The notes below the pieces were generated by a model. It ran no database searches. It saw only the letters and a program-made list of their open reading frames with translations, and was not told the DNA's origin. The translations under genes were made by a program, and so were the position numbers. This document shows, in pieces, positions 32,352 through 41,242 of a stretch of 64,000 nt of DNA (position 1 is its first letter; each line of letters begins with the position of its first letter). This DNA comes from Burkholderiales bacterium (lineage in GTDB: Bacteria; Pseudomonadota; Gammaproteobacteria; Burkholderiales; Burkholderiaceae_C). Where the stretch lies: the NCBI GenBank assembly GCA_016185015.1, contig JACPOI010000028.1, positions 1 to 64,000 of the forward strand, given 5' to 3'.

Positions 32352-33317
32352 TTATTCGAGCTGGATGCCCGCGCTCTTGACCACCATGCCCAGGCGCTCG
32401 ATCTCGGAGGCGATGAACTTGTCGAACTCGGCCGGCGTGTTCGGGGCTGGTGTCACGCCCTGGGCGCCGAGCGACTTGACCACCTCGGGCGAACGCAGGA
32501 TGCGCCCGACTTCGGCAGAGATCTGCTCCACGATGGGCGTGGGCGTCCTGGCGGGGGCGACCAGGCCGTACCAGTGGTCGTAGACCACGCCGGGCACGAA
32601 GTCCGAGATCACCGGGACCTCCGGCATGAGCGACGCGCGCTGCGCCGTGCTCACGGCCAGGGGGACGAGCTTGCCGTCCTTGATGAAAGGCAGGGTCAGG
32701 CCCAGCGGCGACCAGTAGTAGGCCGAGCGGCCGGCCGTGGTGTCGATCAGCGCGTCCGTGGTGCCCTTGTAGGGCACGTGCACGATGTCGAGCCTGGCCA
32801 TGGCCTTGAACATCTCGCCATTGAAGTGGGTGCCGCTGCCTACGCCGGCCGAGGCGAAGTTGAGCTGGCCGGGTTTGGCTCGGATCATGGCCAGCAGTTC
32901 GGGTGCGGTCTTCACGCCCAGCGACGGTGCCACCACCAGCACATTGGGCACGCTGGTGCCGAAGCTCACGCAGCGGAAATCCTTCAAGGTGTCGTAAGGC
33001 AGCTTCTTGTACAGCGTGGGGTTGATGGCGTGCGAGGCCGAGGTGAAGAGCAGGGTGTGGCCGTCGGCGTCAGCCTGGGTCACCAGGCGGCTGCCGATGG
33101 TGCCGCCCGCGCCGGGCCGGTTGTCGATGATCACGGGCTGGCCCCAGGCCGCCTGCAGCCCGCGGCCGATCTCGCGCGCCACGATGTCCACCTGGCTGCC
33201 GCCCACGAATGGCACGACGATGCGGATGGGTTTGCTGGGGAACTTGTCCTGGGCCTGCGCCGGCAGGGTGGCAGCCAGCAGGGCAAGGGTCAACACTTGC
33301 ACGAGTCGTATCAGCAT
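32352..33317 (-). CDS. Bug-family (TctC) periplasmic solute receptor
   Basis: 321 residues with a Sec signal peptide (cleavage LPAQAQD). Bug motifs: FPSKPIRIVVPFVGGSQVDIVAREIGRGL, VIIDNRPGAGGTIGS, ADGHTLLFTSASHAINPTLY, NFASAGVGSGTHFNGE, MPEVPVISDFVPG. The gene is 43 bp downstream of the GlcG-like gene on the same strand, so it is part of the LysR/FAD-hydroxylase operon and may bind the aromatic or acid that this operon handles. Confidence 0.92.
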   Translation of the reverse strand: MLIRLVQVLTLALLAATLPAQAQDKFPSKPIRIVVPFVGGSQVDIVAREIGRGLQAAWGQPVIIDNRPGAGGTIGSRLVTQADADGHTLLFTSASHAINPTLYKKLPYDTLKDFRCVSFGTSVPNVLVVAPSLGVKTAPELLAMIRAKPGQLNFASAGVGSGTHFNGEMFKAMARLDIVHVPYKGTTDALIDTTAGRSAYYWSPLGLTLPFIKDGKLVPLAVSTAQRASLMPEVPVISDFVPGVVYDHWYGLVAPARTPTPIVEQISAEVGRILRSPEVVKSLGAQGVTPAPNTPAEFDKFIASEIERLGMVVKSAGIQLE

Positions 33318-33360
33318 AAGGGTCTCCTGGGGATGGTTCTGGTCTGCGAGGGGAAAGCTG

Positions 33361-33825
33361 TCAGGCCAGTGCGGCCATGCCGGCGCGCGCCACCTGGGCG
33401 TCCTGGCTGGAGAGCACGCCCGAGACGCCGATGCCGCCGACGATCTGTCCGCCCAGCACCAGCGGGAAGCCGCCTTCGAGCGGGGTGATGCCGGGCACGG
33501 CCAGGAAGCGCAGGCCTTCGCCGCCGGCGGTGATGCCGTCCTGGAACATCTTGGTCGGGCGGCGGAAGTTGACAGCGGTGAGCGCCTTGCCCGTGGCGAT
33601 GGACAGGCTGGAGTGCTGGGTCTGGTCGCGCTTGAGCGCGAGCACCACGTCGCCGCTCGAATCGGCGATCACGATGGCCACCGGCCAGTGCTGGCGCTCG
33701 GCCTCGGCTTCGGCCGCCTGCAGGATGGCCTTGGCCTGCTTCAGCGTGAGCGGCGGGCCGTAGGGCAGAGGGGCGTCCAGCGCGGGCTGATCAGCGGGTC
33801 CTGGGCGGCCCGTTCCTTGACTCAT
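33361..33825 (-). CDS. GlcG/HbpS-family (DUF336) protein
   Basis: 154 residues, no signal peptide. The single DUF336/GlcG domain contains LTLKQAKAILQAAEAEAERQ, WPVAIVIADSSGDVVLALKRDQ, SIATGKALTAVNFRRPTKMF and GGFPLVLGGQIVGGIGVSG, with the terminal ALA typical of the family. Relatives bind haem or cobalamin or are fused to PduO; the family often sits beside aromatic and glycolate catabolic genes without a proven role. It lies between the FAD hydroxylase and a Bug receptor gene on the same strand. Confidence 0.88.
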   Translation of the reverse strand: MSQGTGRPGPADQPALDAPLPYGPPLTLKQAKAILQAAEAEAERQHWPVAIVIADSSGDVVLALKRDQTQHSSLSIATGKALTAVNFRRPTKMFQDGITAGGEGLRFLAVPGITPLEGGFPLVLGGQIVGGIGVSGVLSSQDAQVARAGMAALA

Positions 33826-33958
33826 GCAGCGTCTCCTCGTTCTTATGGGGAGCGGTCATGGTAGGAACGAAGTGGGCCGGTGGGAAATACCGATTTGCGA
33901 GAGGCGCTATAAGCGCAGCTTATGGGCTGAGGCGGCACAAGGCCGTGCCCCTGAGAGT

Positions 33959-35623
33959 TCAGGGTTGCGCGGTGGCCTGTGCCAGTACGGCGGCCGCCTG
34001 GCTGGCATCCTGCCCGCGCCAGGCCACGATCTGGTCCGGACGGATGAGCGCCAGGGGCGCCTCGTACAGGGCGGCCAGTTCTGCCGACGCCTGTCGCACC
34101 ACACGCAGGTCCAGGCCCAGCGCTGACGCTGCCTGCTCGAAGGCCTGCGTTCTGGGTGCGTCGGGCCCGAGCACCAGCAGCGTCCATTCGAAGTTGAACG
34201 TGTCGTAGAGTGAGCGCCCGTCGGCCAGCCAGGCGTGCGGCGGCCGCCCGCCCGGGCAGGCGCTGGGCACGTAGGTGTTCGGTGCATCGGGTGGCGCAGA
34301 CGTGCCGTCCGCCACGATGATGGGGCTGCCGTCGTAGCGCCCGCCAAAGGTCACGCCCGGGATGTTGAACTCGCGGCGCACATGGCCGTTCAGGTACTCC
34401 GAGGCGGCGGCCCGGGCCGTCGCGCCGGCGGGACTGTCTTCCTCCAGCTCGGGGGCCGCGTCATACAGGCCGATCGAATCCGCGAACTGACGTGCGTAGC
34501 CGGTGTTGCGCATCGCCAGGGGCCGACGTTCGCGTTCGTAGCTCTCCAGCAGATCAGCGCCGGCCTGGCCCTTGAGCACAGCGGCCAGCTTCCAGCCCAG
34601 GTTGACGGCGTCTTCGACCGCGGTGTTGTAGCCCAGGCCGCCGGTGGGCGTGAACAGGTGCACCGCATCGCCGCCCAGCAGGACACGGCCGCGCTGGAAG
34701 GACTCGGCCACCAGGGCGTGGCCAGCCAGCCAGGTGGCCATGGACAGGATCTCGATCTCGATGGCCTGTCCGTAGGCCAGGGAGAACAGGCGCCGGGCAT
34801 CGGCCTCGGTCAGCGCTTCGGTGGCGTCGTCGTCGGCCATCTGGATGTGGAAGGCGAATTCGCTGACGCCGTCGACCGACATGATGAAGGCGCGCAACTG
34901 CGGGTTGACCACCACGTACATCCAGGCCCGGTCGTTGGTATTGCGAGCGTAGAAGTCGGGCGCCTTCAGGTACACCGCCAGCATCTTGCCGCCCATGAAC
35001 TTGCGCTTGAAGCCGGTGTCCCCGCCCCACGCGATGCCCAGCTGCTTGCGCACGAAGCTGCGCGCGCCGTCGGCACCCACGAGGTAGGCGGCCTGCACGG
35101 CGAGCGGTTCGCCGCCATCGACGGCCTGCACCACGGCCTCGATGCCGGAGCCGGTGTCGGTGTCGGTGAACGATTTGAGCTGGCAGCCGTAGCGCACCTC
35201 CACCGAGGGCAGTCGCTGCGCATGCTCGCGCAACTTCACTTCCACGAACTTCTGCGAGACCCGGTGCGGCAGCTCGGCGGCGCTCCAAGACCCTGACATG
35301 GCCTTGATGGCCTGCGGCGCTGCCGCTGCGGTGGGCAGCCGCAGGCGGGCCAGTTCGGTGCCGGCAAAGCGGGTCAGGTAGGCGATGTCGGTGGGATGGT
35401 CCGGCGGCAGGCCCATGCTGCGGATCTCCTGCGCAAAACCCAGGCGCCGGAAATGTTCCATGGTGCGGGCCTGGGTAGCATTGGCCTGCGGGTTGAAGGC
35501 GGTGCCCGGCTTGGGGTCGACCAGCAGGCAGCGGATGTTGCGGCGCCCGAGTTCGTTGGCCAGCATCAGGCCGCAGGGGCCGCCGCCGGCGATGAGCACG
35601 TCGGTTTGTTGTGTGGCGCTCAT
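33959..35623 (-). CDS. FAD-dependent aromatic hydroxylase (PheA/TfdB/MhpA/TsdB type)
   Basis: 554 residues, single-component flavoprotein monooxygenase. FAD-binding DVLIAGGGPCGLMLANELGRR at the N-terminus, the DG motif AAYLVGADGARSFVRKQLGI, the GD motif VLLGGDAVHLFTPTGGLGYNTAVEDAVNLGWKL and a C-terminal thioredoxin-like domain (WTLLVLGPDAP). Such enzymes add an OH next to an existing phenolic OH using NAD(P)H and O2. With hydroxyquinol dioxygenase and maleylacetate reductase nearby, a resorcinol-type hydroxylase making hydroxyquinol is the simplest guess; other phenols are possible. It begins 4 bp after the LysR gene stop, on the same strand. Confidence 0.9.
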   Translation of the reverse strand: MSATQQTDVLIAGGGPCGLMLANELGRRNIRCLLVDPKPGTAFNPQANATQARTMEHFRRLGFAQEIRSMGLPPDHPTDIAYLTRFAGTELARLRLPTAAAAPQAIKAMSGSWSAAELPHRVSQKFVEVKLREHAQRLPSVEVRYGCQLKSFTDTDTGSGIEAVVQAVDGGEPLAVQAAYLVGADGARSFVRKQLGIAWGGDTGFKRKFMGGKMLAVYLKAPDFYARNTNDRAWMYVVVNPQLRAFIMSVDGVSEFAFHIQMADDDATEALTEADARRLFSLAYGQAIEIEILSMATWLAGHALVAESFQRGRVLLGGDAVHLFTPTGGLGYNTAVEDAVNLGWKLAAVLKGQAGADLLESYERERRPLAMRNTGYARQFADSIGLYDAAPELEEDSPAGATARAAASEYLNGHVRREFNIPGVTFGGRYDGSPIIVADGTSAPPDAPNTYVPSACPGGRPPHAWLADGRSLYDTFNFEWTLLVLGPDAPRTQAFEQAASALGLDLRVVRQASAELAALYEAPLALIRPDQIVAWRGQDASQAAAVLAQATAQP

Positions 35624-35627
35624 GGTG

Positions 35628-36557
35628 TCAATTGACGCCGAAGCGCCCAGTCCATTTCTGCTCGTAGTTCATCTTGACGAAATGCTCGGCCATGAAATCG
35701 ATGAAGGTGCGGACCTTGGCCGAGAGGTGCTTGCGGCTGGGGTAGGCCAGGTTGACGGTGAGGTGCGGCAGGTCCCACTCGTCCAGCACGGGCACCAGGC
35801 GGCCGGCCACCATGTCGTCGTAGACGATGTAGGTGGGCTGCACCAGGATGCCCATGCCGTCGAGCGCGGCGGCGCGCAGGATCTGGCCGTCGTTCGATTC
35901 AAGCAGGCCCTTGACCTGCAGGGCGGTGGTCTGCCCATCGCGCGTGAAGCGCAGCTCGCCGGGGTTGTTGGCGTAGGTGTAGATCAGCAGCTTGTGCTGC
36001 GCCAGCTCTTCCAGCGTTTTGGGCCGGCCATGGCGGGCCAGGTAGCGCGGGGCGGCGACCAGGATGCGGCGCGTCTGCGCCAGGCGACGCACGGTGATGT
36101 TGGAGTCGGGCTCGAACTCGCGCGTACGGATGGCCACGTCGATGTTGTTGTCGATGATGTCCAGGTAGCGGTTGGCGGCCTCCACGTGCACGGTGACGTT
36201 GGGGTAGCGCTCGGTATAGGCGCGCAGCAAGGGCGCAATGTGCTGCATGGAAAAGGACAGCGAGGCGCTGATGCGCAGCATGCCCGTGGGGTTGAGCGTA
36301 TGGGCGTTCACCACGTCCTCGGCGTCCTTCAGGTCGGCCAGCAGGGTCTTGGCGCGGCTGAAGAACTCCTGCCCGGTGTCGGTCAGGAAAAGACGGCGGG
36401 TGTTGCGTTCCACCAGACGGGCACCCAGCCGGTCTTCCAGTGCCTGCAGGTGGCGGCTGGCGGCGGCGTTCGAGAGGCCCAGCGCCTCGGCGGCACGGCT
36501 CAGGCTGCCTGTTTCGGCCACCTGGACGAACAGCTCAATTTCGGCAAAACGGTCCAA
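35628..36557 (-). CDS. LysR-family regulator
   Basis: 309 residues. N-terminal winged helix (MDRFAEIELFVQVAETGSLSRAAEALGLSNAAASRHLQALEDRLGARL, RRLFLTDTGQEFF) and a periplasmic-binding-like effector domain. The sequence is of the CrgA/DmlR-like branch (AYPSRKHLSAKVRTFIDFMAEHF at the end). It is the first gene of the minus-strand operon with the FAD hydroxylase and is divergent from the intradiol dioxygenase by 117 bp, so it probably controls both directions in response to an aromatic inducer or pathway intermediate. Confidence 0.92.
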   Translation of the reverse strand: MDRFAEIELFVQVAETGSLSRAAEALGLSNAAASRHLQALEDRLGARLVERNTRRLFLTDTGQEFFSRAKTLLADLKDAEDVVNAHTLNPTGMLRISASLSFSMQHIAPLLRAYTERYPNVTVHVEAANRYLDIIDNNIDVAIRTREFEPDSNITVRRLAQTRRILVAAPRYLARHGRPKTLEELAQHKLLIYTYANNPGELRFTRDGQTTALQVKGLLESNDGQILRAAALDGMGILVQPTYIVYDDMVAGRLVPVLDEWDLPHLTVNLAYPSRKHLSAKVRTFIDFMAEHFVKMNYEQKWTGRFGVN

Positions 36558-36674
36558 ACCGGTCTCCAGTTTTTTCGCTGCGCGGAAAAGTCATTTGCGG
36601 CAGCGCTCTTTCCCAAATTGTCGCGGACTTTTACATTTGTTCCGCTAAGCAAGAACCCGCAGGAGACCTACCGC

Positions 36675-37505
36675 ATGCGCAACCTTAACGAGGACACCAT
36701 CACCCAGGCCGTGATCGAGCGCTTTTCCAGGACGCCCGATCCGCGTCTGAAGGAGATCATGACCAGCCTGGTGCAGCACCTGCACGCCTTTGCGCGCGAG
36801 GTCCGGCTGACCGAGGAGGAATGGTTCAAGGGTATCCAGTACCTGACCGACACCGGCCACATGTGCAGCGCCACGCGCCAGGAGTTCATCCTCCTGTCCG
36901 ACACGCTGGGCCTGTCCATGCTGACCGTGGCCATGAACAACGACAAGCCGGCTGGCTGTACCGAGCCCACGGTCTTCGGCCCCTTCTTCCTGGAGCAGGC
37001 GCCCGAGTACCAGCTGGGCGATGACGTGGCCAACGGCGCCAAGGGCGAGCCCTGCCTGGTGAGCGGCACGGTCAAGGGGCTGGGTGGCGAGCCGATTCCG
37101 AATGCGCTGATCAACGTCTGGCAGGCCGATGCCGACGGCAACTACGACGTGCAGTACGAGCACCTGGCCCATCCGCAGGCGCGCGGCATCCTGCATGCCG
37201 ACGCGCAGGGGCGTTTCCATTTCAAGACCATCCTGGCCGAGGCCTATCCCATCCCCAGCGACGGTCCGGTGGGCGCCATGCTCAAGGCCACCAACAACCA
37301 TCCGTGGCGGCCGGCCCACCTGCATTTCATGATCGAGGCGCCGGGCTACGAACGCCTGATCACCCATGTGTTCCGCGACCACGACCAATACCTCGACTCC
37401 GACGTCGTGTTCGGCGTGCGTTCCACGCTGATCGCGGACTGGGTCAAGCAGGCGGACGGGACCTACAGCCTGACCTACGACTTCGTACTCAACCCCGACA
37501 AGTGA
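36675..37505 (+). CDS. Hydroxyquinol 1,2-dioxygenase-type intradiol dioxygenase
   Basis: 276 residues. Non-haem Fe(III) intradiol enzyme with an N-terminal helical linker domain (residues 1-100, including SATRQEFILLSDTLGLSML) and the catalytic domain. The iron ligands are readable as Tyr157 (GNYDVQY), Tyr191 (AEAYPIPSDGP), His215 and His217 (RPAHLHFMI), with the spacing of hydroxyquinol dioxygenases. It cleaves hydroxyquinol (1,2,4-benzenetriol) to maleylacetate; activity on catechols cannot be excluded. AGGAG precedes the ATG. Divergent from LysR and followed 50 bp later by the TRAP transporter genes. Confidence 0.9.
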   Translation: MRNLNEDTITQAVIERFSRTPDPRLKEIMTSLVQHLHAFAREVRLTEEEWFKGIQYLTDTGHMCSATRQEFILLSDTLGLSMLTVAMNNDKPAGCTEPTVFGPFFLEQAPEYQLGDDVANGAKGEPCLVSGTVKGLGGEPIPNALINVWQADADGNYDVQYEHLAHPQARGILHADAQGRFHFKTILAEAYPIPSDGPVGAMLKATNNHPWRPAHLHFMIEAPGYERLITHVFRDHDQYLDSDVVFGVRSTLIADWVKQADGTYSLTYDFVLNPDK

Positions 37506-37555
37506 GAGATGGCCGCAGAGCCATACAGATCTACCACCAACCCGAGGAGACAGAC

Positions 37556-38647
37556 ATGCAGAAGCGACAGATCATCCAGTCCGCGTTGTGCGCGGTGTTG
37601 CTGGCCACCGGCGTCATGGCCGCCCAGGCCCAGCAGACCTTCAAGCTGACCATCGCGTCCAGCCACCCGCCGGCCATCCCCTGGGTGGGCCTGATGAGCA
37701 CGGTCTTCGTGCCCGAGGTCAACAAGCGCGTGGCCGAGCTCAACAAGGGCTACAAGATCGAGTGGCGCGAGGCCTACGGCGGCCAGCTCTACAAGGCCAA
37801 CGCCACGCTGACCAGCGTAGAGCAGGGCGTGACCGACATCGGCTGGGTCTTCCACAACCTGGAAGCCGCCAAGATGCCGCTGGCGCAGTTCGGTACCGTG
37901 ACACCCTTTACCACCGACGATGTGCGCATCATCCTGGACGTGGTGAACAGCATGCATGAGACGGTGCCCGCGCTCAAGCGCGAGTGGGAACGCAACAACG
38001 CCGTCTTCCTGGGCGCCACCGGCGTGGACAGCTACCACCTCTTCACCAAGCAGCCGATCAAGAGCTACGACGAACTCCGGGGTCGCAAGATCTCGGCGCC
38101 GGGTTCCATCGGCCTGTGGCTGCGCAACTCGGGCGCGGTGCCGGTGGACGGCTCGCTGACCAGCTACTACACCGACATCCAGTCCGGTGTGTCCGACGGC
38201 ACGATCTCGATCGCCACCGGCATCCTGCCCAACAAGATCTACGAGGTGGCCCCGCACATCACCAAGGTGAACATTGGCGCGCTCTACATCGGCGGCATGG
38301 CCATGAACAAGGACAGCTACGAAAAGCTGCCCAAGGAAGTCCAGCAGATCGTGCGCGACGCCGGCAAGCTGTATTCCCAGGAACTGGGCAAGGTGCTGAT
38401 GCAGCGCTACGAGGGTGCGCTCAAGACCATGGTCGAGGCTGGCGCCAAGCAGTCTACCCCGGTGACGCTCACCGAGTTCAGCGCAGCCGAGCGCGCCAAG
38501 TGGGTCAAGACCATGCCCAACCTCGCGGCCGACTGGGTCAAGAACAATGCCTCCAAGGGGCCGACCAAGGAAATCGTCACGACCTACATGAACGAGCTGC
38601 GCAAGCGCGGCGTCACGCCCGCCCGTGACTGGGATAAAGAACTTTGA
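37556..38647 (+). CDS. TRAP transporter solute receptor (DctP family)
   Basis: 363 residues with a signal peptide (VMAAQAQ). DctP family pattern: FKLTIASSHPPAIPWVGLM, YKIEWREAYGGQLYKANATLTSVEQGVTDIGWVFHNLE, ELRGRKISAPGSIGLWLRNSGAVPV and DGTISIATGILPNKIYEVAPHIT. It binds a small organic anion and delivers it to the DctQM permease encoded next. Downstream of the dioxygenase gene and probably co-transcribed, so an aromatic acid or phenolic substrate is likely. GAGGAG precedes the ATG. Confidence 0.93.
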   Translation: MQKRQIIQSALCAVLLATGVMAAQAQQTFKLTIASSHPPAIPWVGLMSTVFVPEVNKRVAELNKGYKIEWREAYGGQLYKANATLTSVEQGVTDIGWVFHNLEAAKMPLAQFGTVTPFTTDDVRIILDVVNSMHETVPALKREWERNNAVFLGATGVDSYHLFTKQPIKSYDELRGRKISAPGSIGLWLRNSGAVPVDGSLTSYYTDIQSGVSDGTISIATGILPNKIYEVAPHITKVNIGALYIGGMAMNKDSYEKLPKEVQQIVRDAGKLYSQELGKVLMQRYEGALKTMVEAGAKQSTPVTLTEFSAAERAKWVKTMPNLAADWVKNNASKGPTKEIVTTYMNELRKRGVTPARDWDKEL

Positions 38648-38677
38648 GCCCGGCTTCGGCTGTCGTTGCCTGAAAAA

Positions 38678-38706
38678 ACGCCACCGCCCCCAACGGGTGG
38701 TGGCGT
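38678..38706 (+). promoter_or_regulatory. Hairpin between dctP-type and dctQ-type genes
   Basis: ACGCCACCGCCC / GGGTGGTGGCGT stem (one G-T pair) with 5-nt loop and no T run. Likely an mRNA-stabilising or partial-termination element that keeps receptor levels above permease levels. Confidence 0.65.
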
Positions 38707-38717
38707 GAAGGACCCCC

Positions 38718-39266
38718 ATGAGTTATGAAGCCAACACGGACCTGGAGTCCGTACCGCCACCGTCTGCGCCCACCAGCTGGTTCGGCCGCCTGGTCGACGG
38801 CCTGAATGCCGCCGGCTCGGTGCTGATCGGCGCCATCATGCTGCTGATGTGCGCTGACGTGTTGTTGCGCGACCTGGCCAATCGCCCGATCGACGGCGTG
38901 GCCGAGCTCGTTGCCACCAGCATCGTGATCATCGTCTTCCTGCAGCTCCCCTCCACACTGCGGCATGGCCGCATGTCGCGCGCCGATCTGTTCATCGATC
39001 CCTTCATCGCGCGTCGTCCACGGGCCGGTCTGCGTCTGCGTGCGCTGTTCTCGCTGGCCGGCGTGTTTGCCTGCGGCGTGATCGCGTATGCCACCTGGAA
39101 GCCGCTGGCGCGGTCCTGGAGTGACAACGAGTTCCTCGGGGTCGAGGGCCTGTTCACGTTCCCTACCTGGCCGATGCGCGCCGTGGTGCTGCTCGGTGCG
39201 GCGCTGGCGGCCATCCAGTACCTGCTGCTGGTCGCGCAGGACCTGAAGGAGTCGTCGCATGACTGA
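38718..39266 (+). CDS. TRAP transporter small permease (DctQ family)
   Basis: 182 residues with four hydrophobic segments: LNAAGSVLIGAIMLLMCADVLLR, VAELVATSIVIIVFLQL, LFSLAGVFACGVIAYATW and AVVLLGAALAAIQYLLLV. FGRLVDGLNAAGS and ADVLLRDLANRPIDGVAEL are standard DctQ sequences. It forms the membrane part of the TRAP system with the large subunit. The last 8 bp overlap the start of the dctM-type gene. Confidence 0.9.
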   Translation: MSYEANTDLESVPPPSAPTSWFGRLVDGLNAAGSVLIGAIMLLMCADVLLRDLANRPIDGVAELVATSIVIIVFLQLPSTLRHGRMSRADLFIDPFIARRPRAGLRLRALFSLAGVFACGVIAYATWKPLARSWSDNEFLGVEGLFTFPTWPMRAVVLLGAALAAIQYLLLVAQDLKESSHD

Positions 39267-40578
39267 TCTCCAGGTCGGCCTGCTGGCCATCGTGCTGATG
39301 CTGGCCGGCATCTATTTCGGCATGCACATCGGGGTGGCGTTGATCGTCACCTCCTTCGTCAGTGTCGCGCTCATCAAGTCGCCCGACGTGGCGGCGCGTT
39401 TCGTGGCGGCCTCGGCCAACGACGCCATCCGCGACTACCTCTTTGGCGTGATCCCCCTGTTTGTGCTCATGGGCATGCTGGTGAGCGTGAGCGGGGTGGG
39501 GCGCGACACCTTCGACGTCTTCCAGTGGCTGATGCGGCGCGTGCGCGGCGGCCTGGGCCTGGCCACGGTGGGCGCCAATGCAGTGTTTGCCGCCATCACC
39601 GGCATCTCCATCGCCTCGGCCTCGGTCTTCACCAAGGTGGCCGTGCCCGAGATGATCCGCCACGGCTACACCCGGCGTTTCGCGGTCGGCGTGGTGGCCG
39701 GCTCCTCGGTGCTGGGCATGCTGATCCCGCCCTCGCTGCTGATGATCATCTACGGTGTGCTGGCCGAGGAATCGGTGGGGCGCATGTTCATCGCCGGCAT
39801 CATCCCCGGCGTCGTGCTGGCCCTGGGGTTCGCGCTACTGATCGTGGGCATGGCCTATCTGCGCCCAGGCATGATCATGGAGCAGGGCGCCGAGGCCGCG
39901 GTGCGCGAGGCGCACCACGAGACCTGGGGCAGCGCCGCCATCAAGTTCATCCCCATCCTGATCCTCATCACCCTGGTGCTGGGCGGCCTTTACGGCGGCC
40001 TGTTCACACCCACCGAGGCCGGTGCGGTGGGGGCGGCCGGAGCGCTGGTGATCGCGCTGGTGCGCCGCCGCCTGGACTGGCGCAAGCTGTGGAACGTGCT
40101 GACCGAGACCGGTTATGTGTCGGTCTCGGTGCTCTTTCTCATCATCTCGGCCATGCTCTACAGCCGCATGCTGGCGCTCACCGGCATGCCGGCCGCGGTG
40201 ACCGAGGGCATCACCAGCCTGGGGCTGGGGCCCTGGGGCTTCCTGGCCGCGTATGTGGGCATCGTCCTGGTGCTGGGTTGCATCATCGACTCGGTCTCCA
40301 TCATGCTGATCATGCTGCCCATCGTGTTGCCGATTGCGCGCGCCTTTGGCATGGACATCGTCTGGTTCGGCGTGATCACCGTGGTGGCGGTGGAGATCGG
40401 CCTGCTGACGCCGCCCTTCGGCGTCTCGGTCTACACCGTGAAGTCGGCGCTGAACGACTCGCGCATCACGGTGCGCGACATCTTTGCCGGGTCTTTCCCT
40501 TTCGTGCTGATGATGGTCGCCGTGCTGGTGCTGCTGGTGATTTTCCCCAAGCTGTCCACCTGGCTGGCTTATATGTAA
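39259..40578 (+). CDS. TRAP transporter large permease (DctM family)
   Basis: 439 residues, about 12 membrane segments. DctM signatures: FGVIPLFVLMGMLVSVSG, ANAVFAAITGISIASASVFTKVAVPEM, GSSVLGMLIPPSLLMIIYGVLAEESVGRMFIAGIIPG, FTPTEAGAVGAAGALV and LTPPFGVSVYTVKSAL. It couples solute uptake to the Na+ or H+ gradient. It completes the only full tripartite transporter in the window. Small catabolic-type proteins follow directly (YciI-type 13 bp later). Confidence 0.94.
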   Translation: MTDLQVGLLAIVLMLAGIYFGMHIGVALIVTSFVSVALIKSPDVAARFVAASANDAIRDYLFGVIPLFVLMGMLVSVSGVGRDTFDVFQWLMRRVRGGLGLATVGANAVFAAITGISIASASVFTKVAVPEMIRHGYTRRFAVGVVAGSSVLGMLIPPSLLMIIYGVLAEESVGRMFIAGIIPGVVLALGFALLIVGMAYLRPGMIMEQGAEAAVREAHHETWGSAAIKFIPILILITLVLGGLYGGLFTPTEAGAVGAAGALVIALVRRRLDWRKLWNVLTETGYVSVSVLFLIISAMLYSRMLALTGMPAAVTEGITSLGLGPWGFLAAYVGIVLVLGCIIDSVSIMLIMLPIVLPIARAFGMDIVWFGVITVVAVEIGLLTPPFGVSVYTVKSALNDSRITVRDIFAGSFPFVLMMVAVLVLLVIFPKLSTWLAYM

Positions 40579-40591
40579 TGGAGTAGATGAG

Positions 40592-40897
40592 ATGCTGTTT
40601 GCCTTCATCCTGATCGACAAACCCGACCATGGCGACATGCGCCAGCGGGTGCGCCCCGTCCACAAGGATTACCTGGCCGCCGTGGCCGATCGCATGGCCT
40701 TTGCCGGCCCGTTCACGCACGACGACGGGCAGACCATGCTGGGCAGCCTGCTTGTGATCGACTTCCCCAGCCGCGATGCCGCGCACGCCTGGCTGGCCGA
40801 GGAACCTTTCACGAAGGCGGGCCTGTACGCCAGCACCACCATCCACGCTTTCAAGAACCTGTGGCCGCAGAAGGCCGGGTTCCCGCCCGCCGCATGA
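40592..40897 (+). CDS. YciI-family protein
   Basis: 101 residues, ferredoxin-like YciI fold: MLFAFILIDKPDHGDMRQRVRPVHKDYLAAV, MAFAGPFTHDDGQTMLGSLLVIDFPSRDAAHAWLAEEPFTKAGLYASTTIHAF. The conserved HKDYL/His and Asp pair of YciI-like putative enzymes is present. Relatives include muconolactone isomerase-like folds and dehydrochlorinase-type enzymes in aromatic pathways. It follows the TRAP genes by 13 bp and precedes a Dabb-type gene by 13 bp, so it is likely a pathway enzyme for the imported compound. Confidence 0.88.
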   Translation: MLFAFILIDKPDHGDMRQRVRPVHKDYLAAVADRMAFAGPFTHDDGQTMLGSLLVIDFPSRDAAHAWLAEEPFTKAGLYASTTIHAFKNLWPQKAGFPPAA

Positions 40898-40910
40898 TCG
40901 GAGCCGGTTT

Positions 40911-41213
40911 GTGATCAAGCACATCGTCATGTGGAACGTGCGGGGCGACACGCCGGCCGAGAAGGCGCAGGGCATAGACCGGCTGCAGCGCAGCTTCGAG
41001 AGCCTGCGCGGCCGCATCCCGGGCCTGCTGCACCTGGAGATTGGCGTTGACAGCAGCCGGATCGACTACGCCTGCGACGTGGTGCTGTATTCCGAGTTCG
41101 AGAGCCAGGCTGCGCTCGACGCCTATGGCACGCACCCCGAGCACCTGCGCGTGAAGAACGAGTTGGCCGACCTGCGCATTGCACGCCACCAGGTCGATTA
41201 CGCCGCGCCCTGA
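40911..41213 (+). CDS. Stress-responsive A/B barrel (Dabb) family protein
   Basis: 100 residues, GTG start. The Dabb signature is VIKHIVMWNVRGDTPAEKAQGIDRLQRSFESLRGRIPGLLHLEIGVD, ending with ALDAYGTHPEHLRVKNELADLRIARHQVDY. The family shares the dimeric alpha/beta barrel with enzymes such as olivetolic acid cyclase and several aromatic or polyketide-modifying proteins; many members are uncharacterised. It is placed between the YciI-type and SnoaL-like genes, within one operon. Confidence 0.88.
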   Translation: MIKHIVMWNVRGDTPAEKAQGIDRLQRSFESLRGRIPGLLHLEIGVDSSRIDYACDVVLYSEFESQAALDAYGTHPEHLRVKNELADLRIARHQVDYAAP

Positions 41214-41242
41214 ATTTTCTTTTCTGATTTCCGAGGAACACC

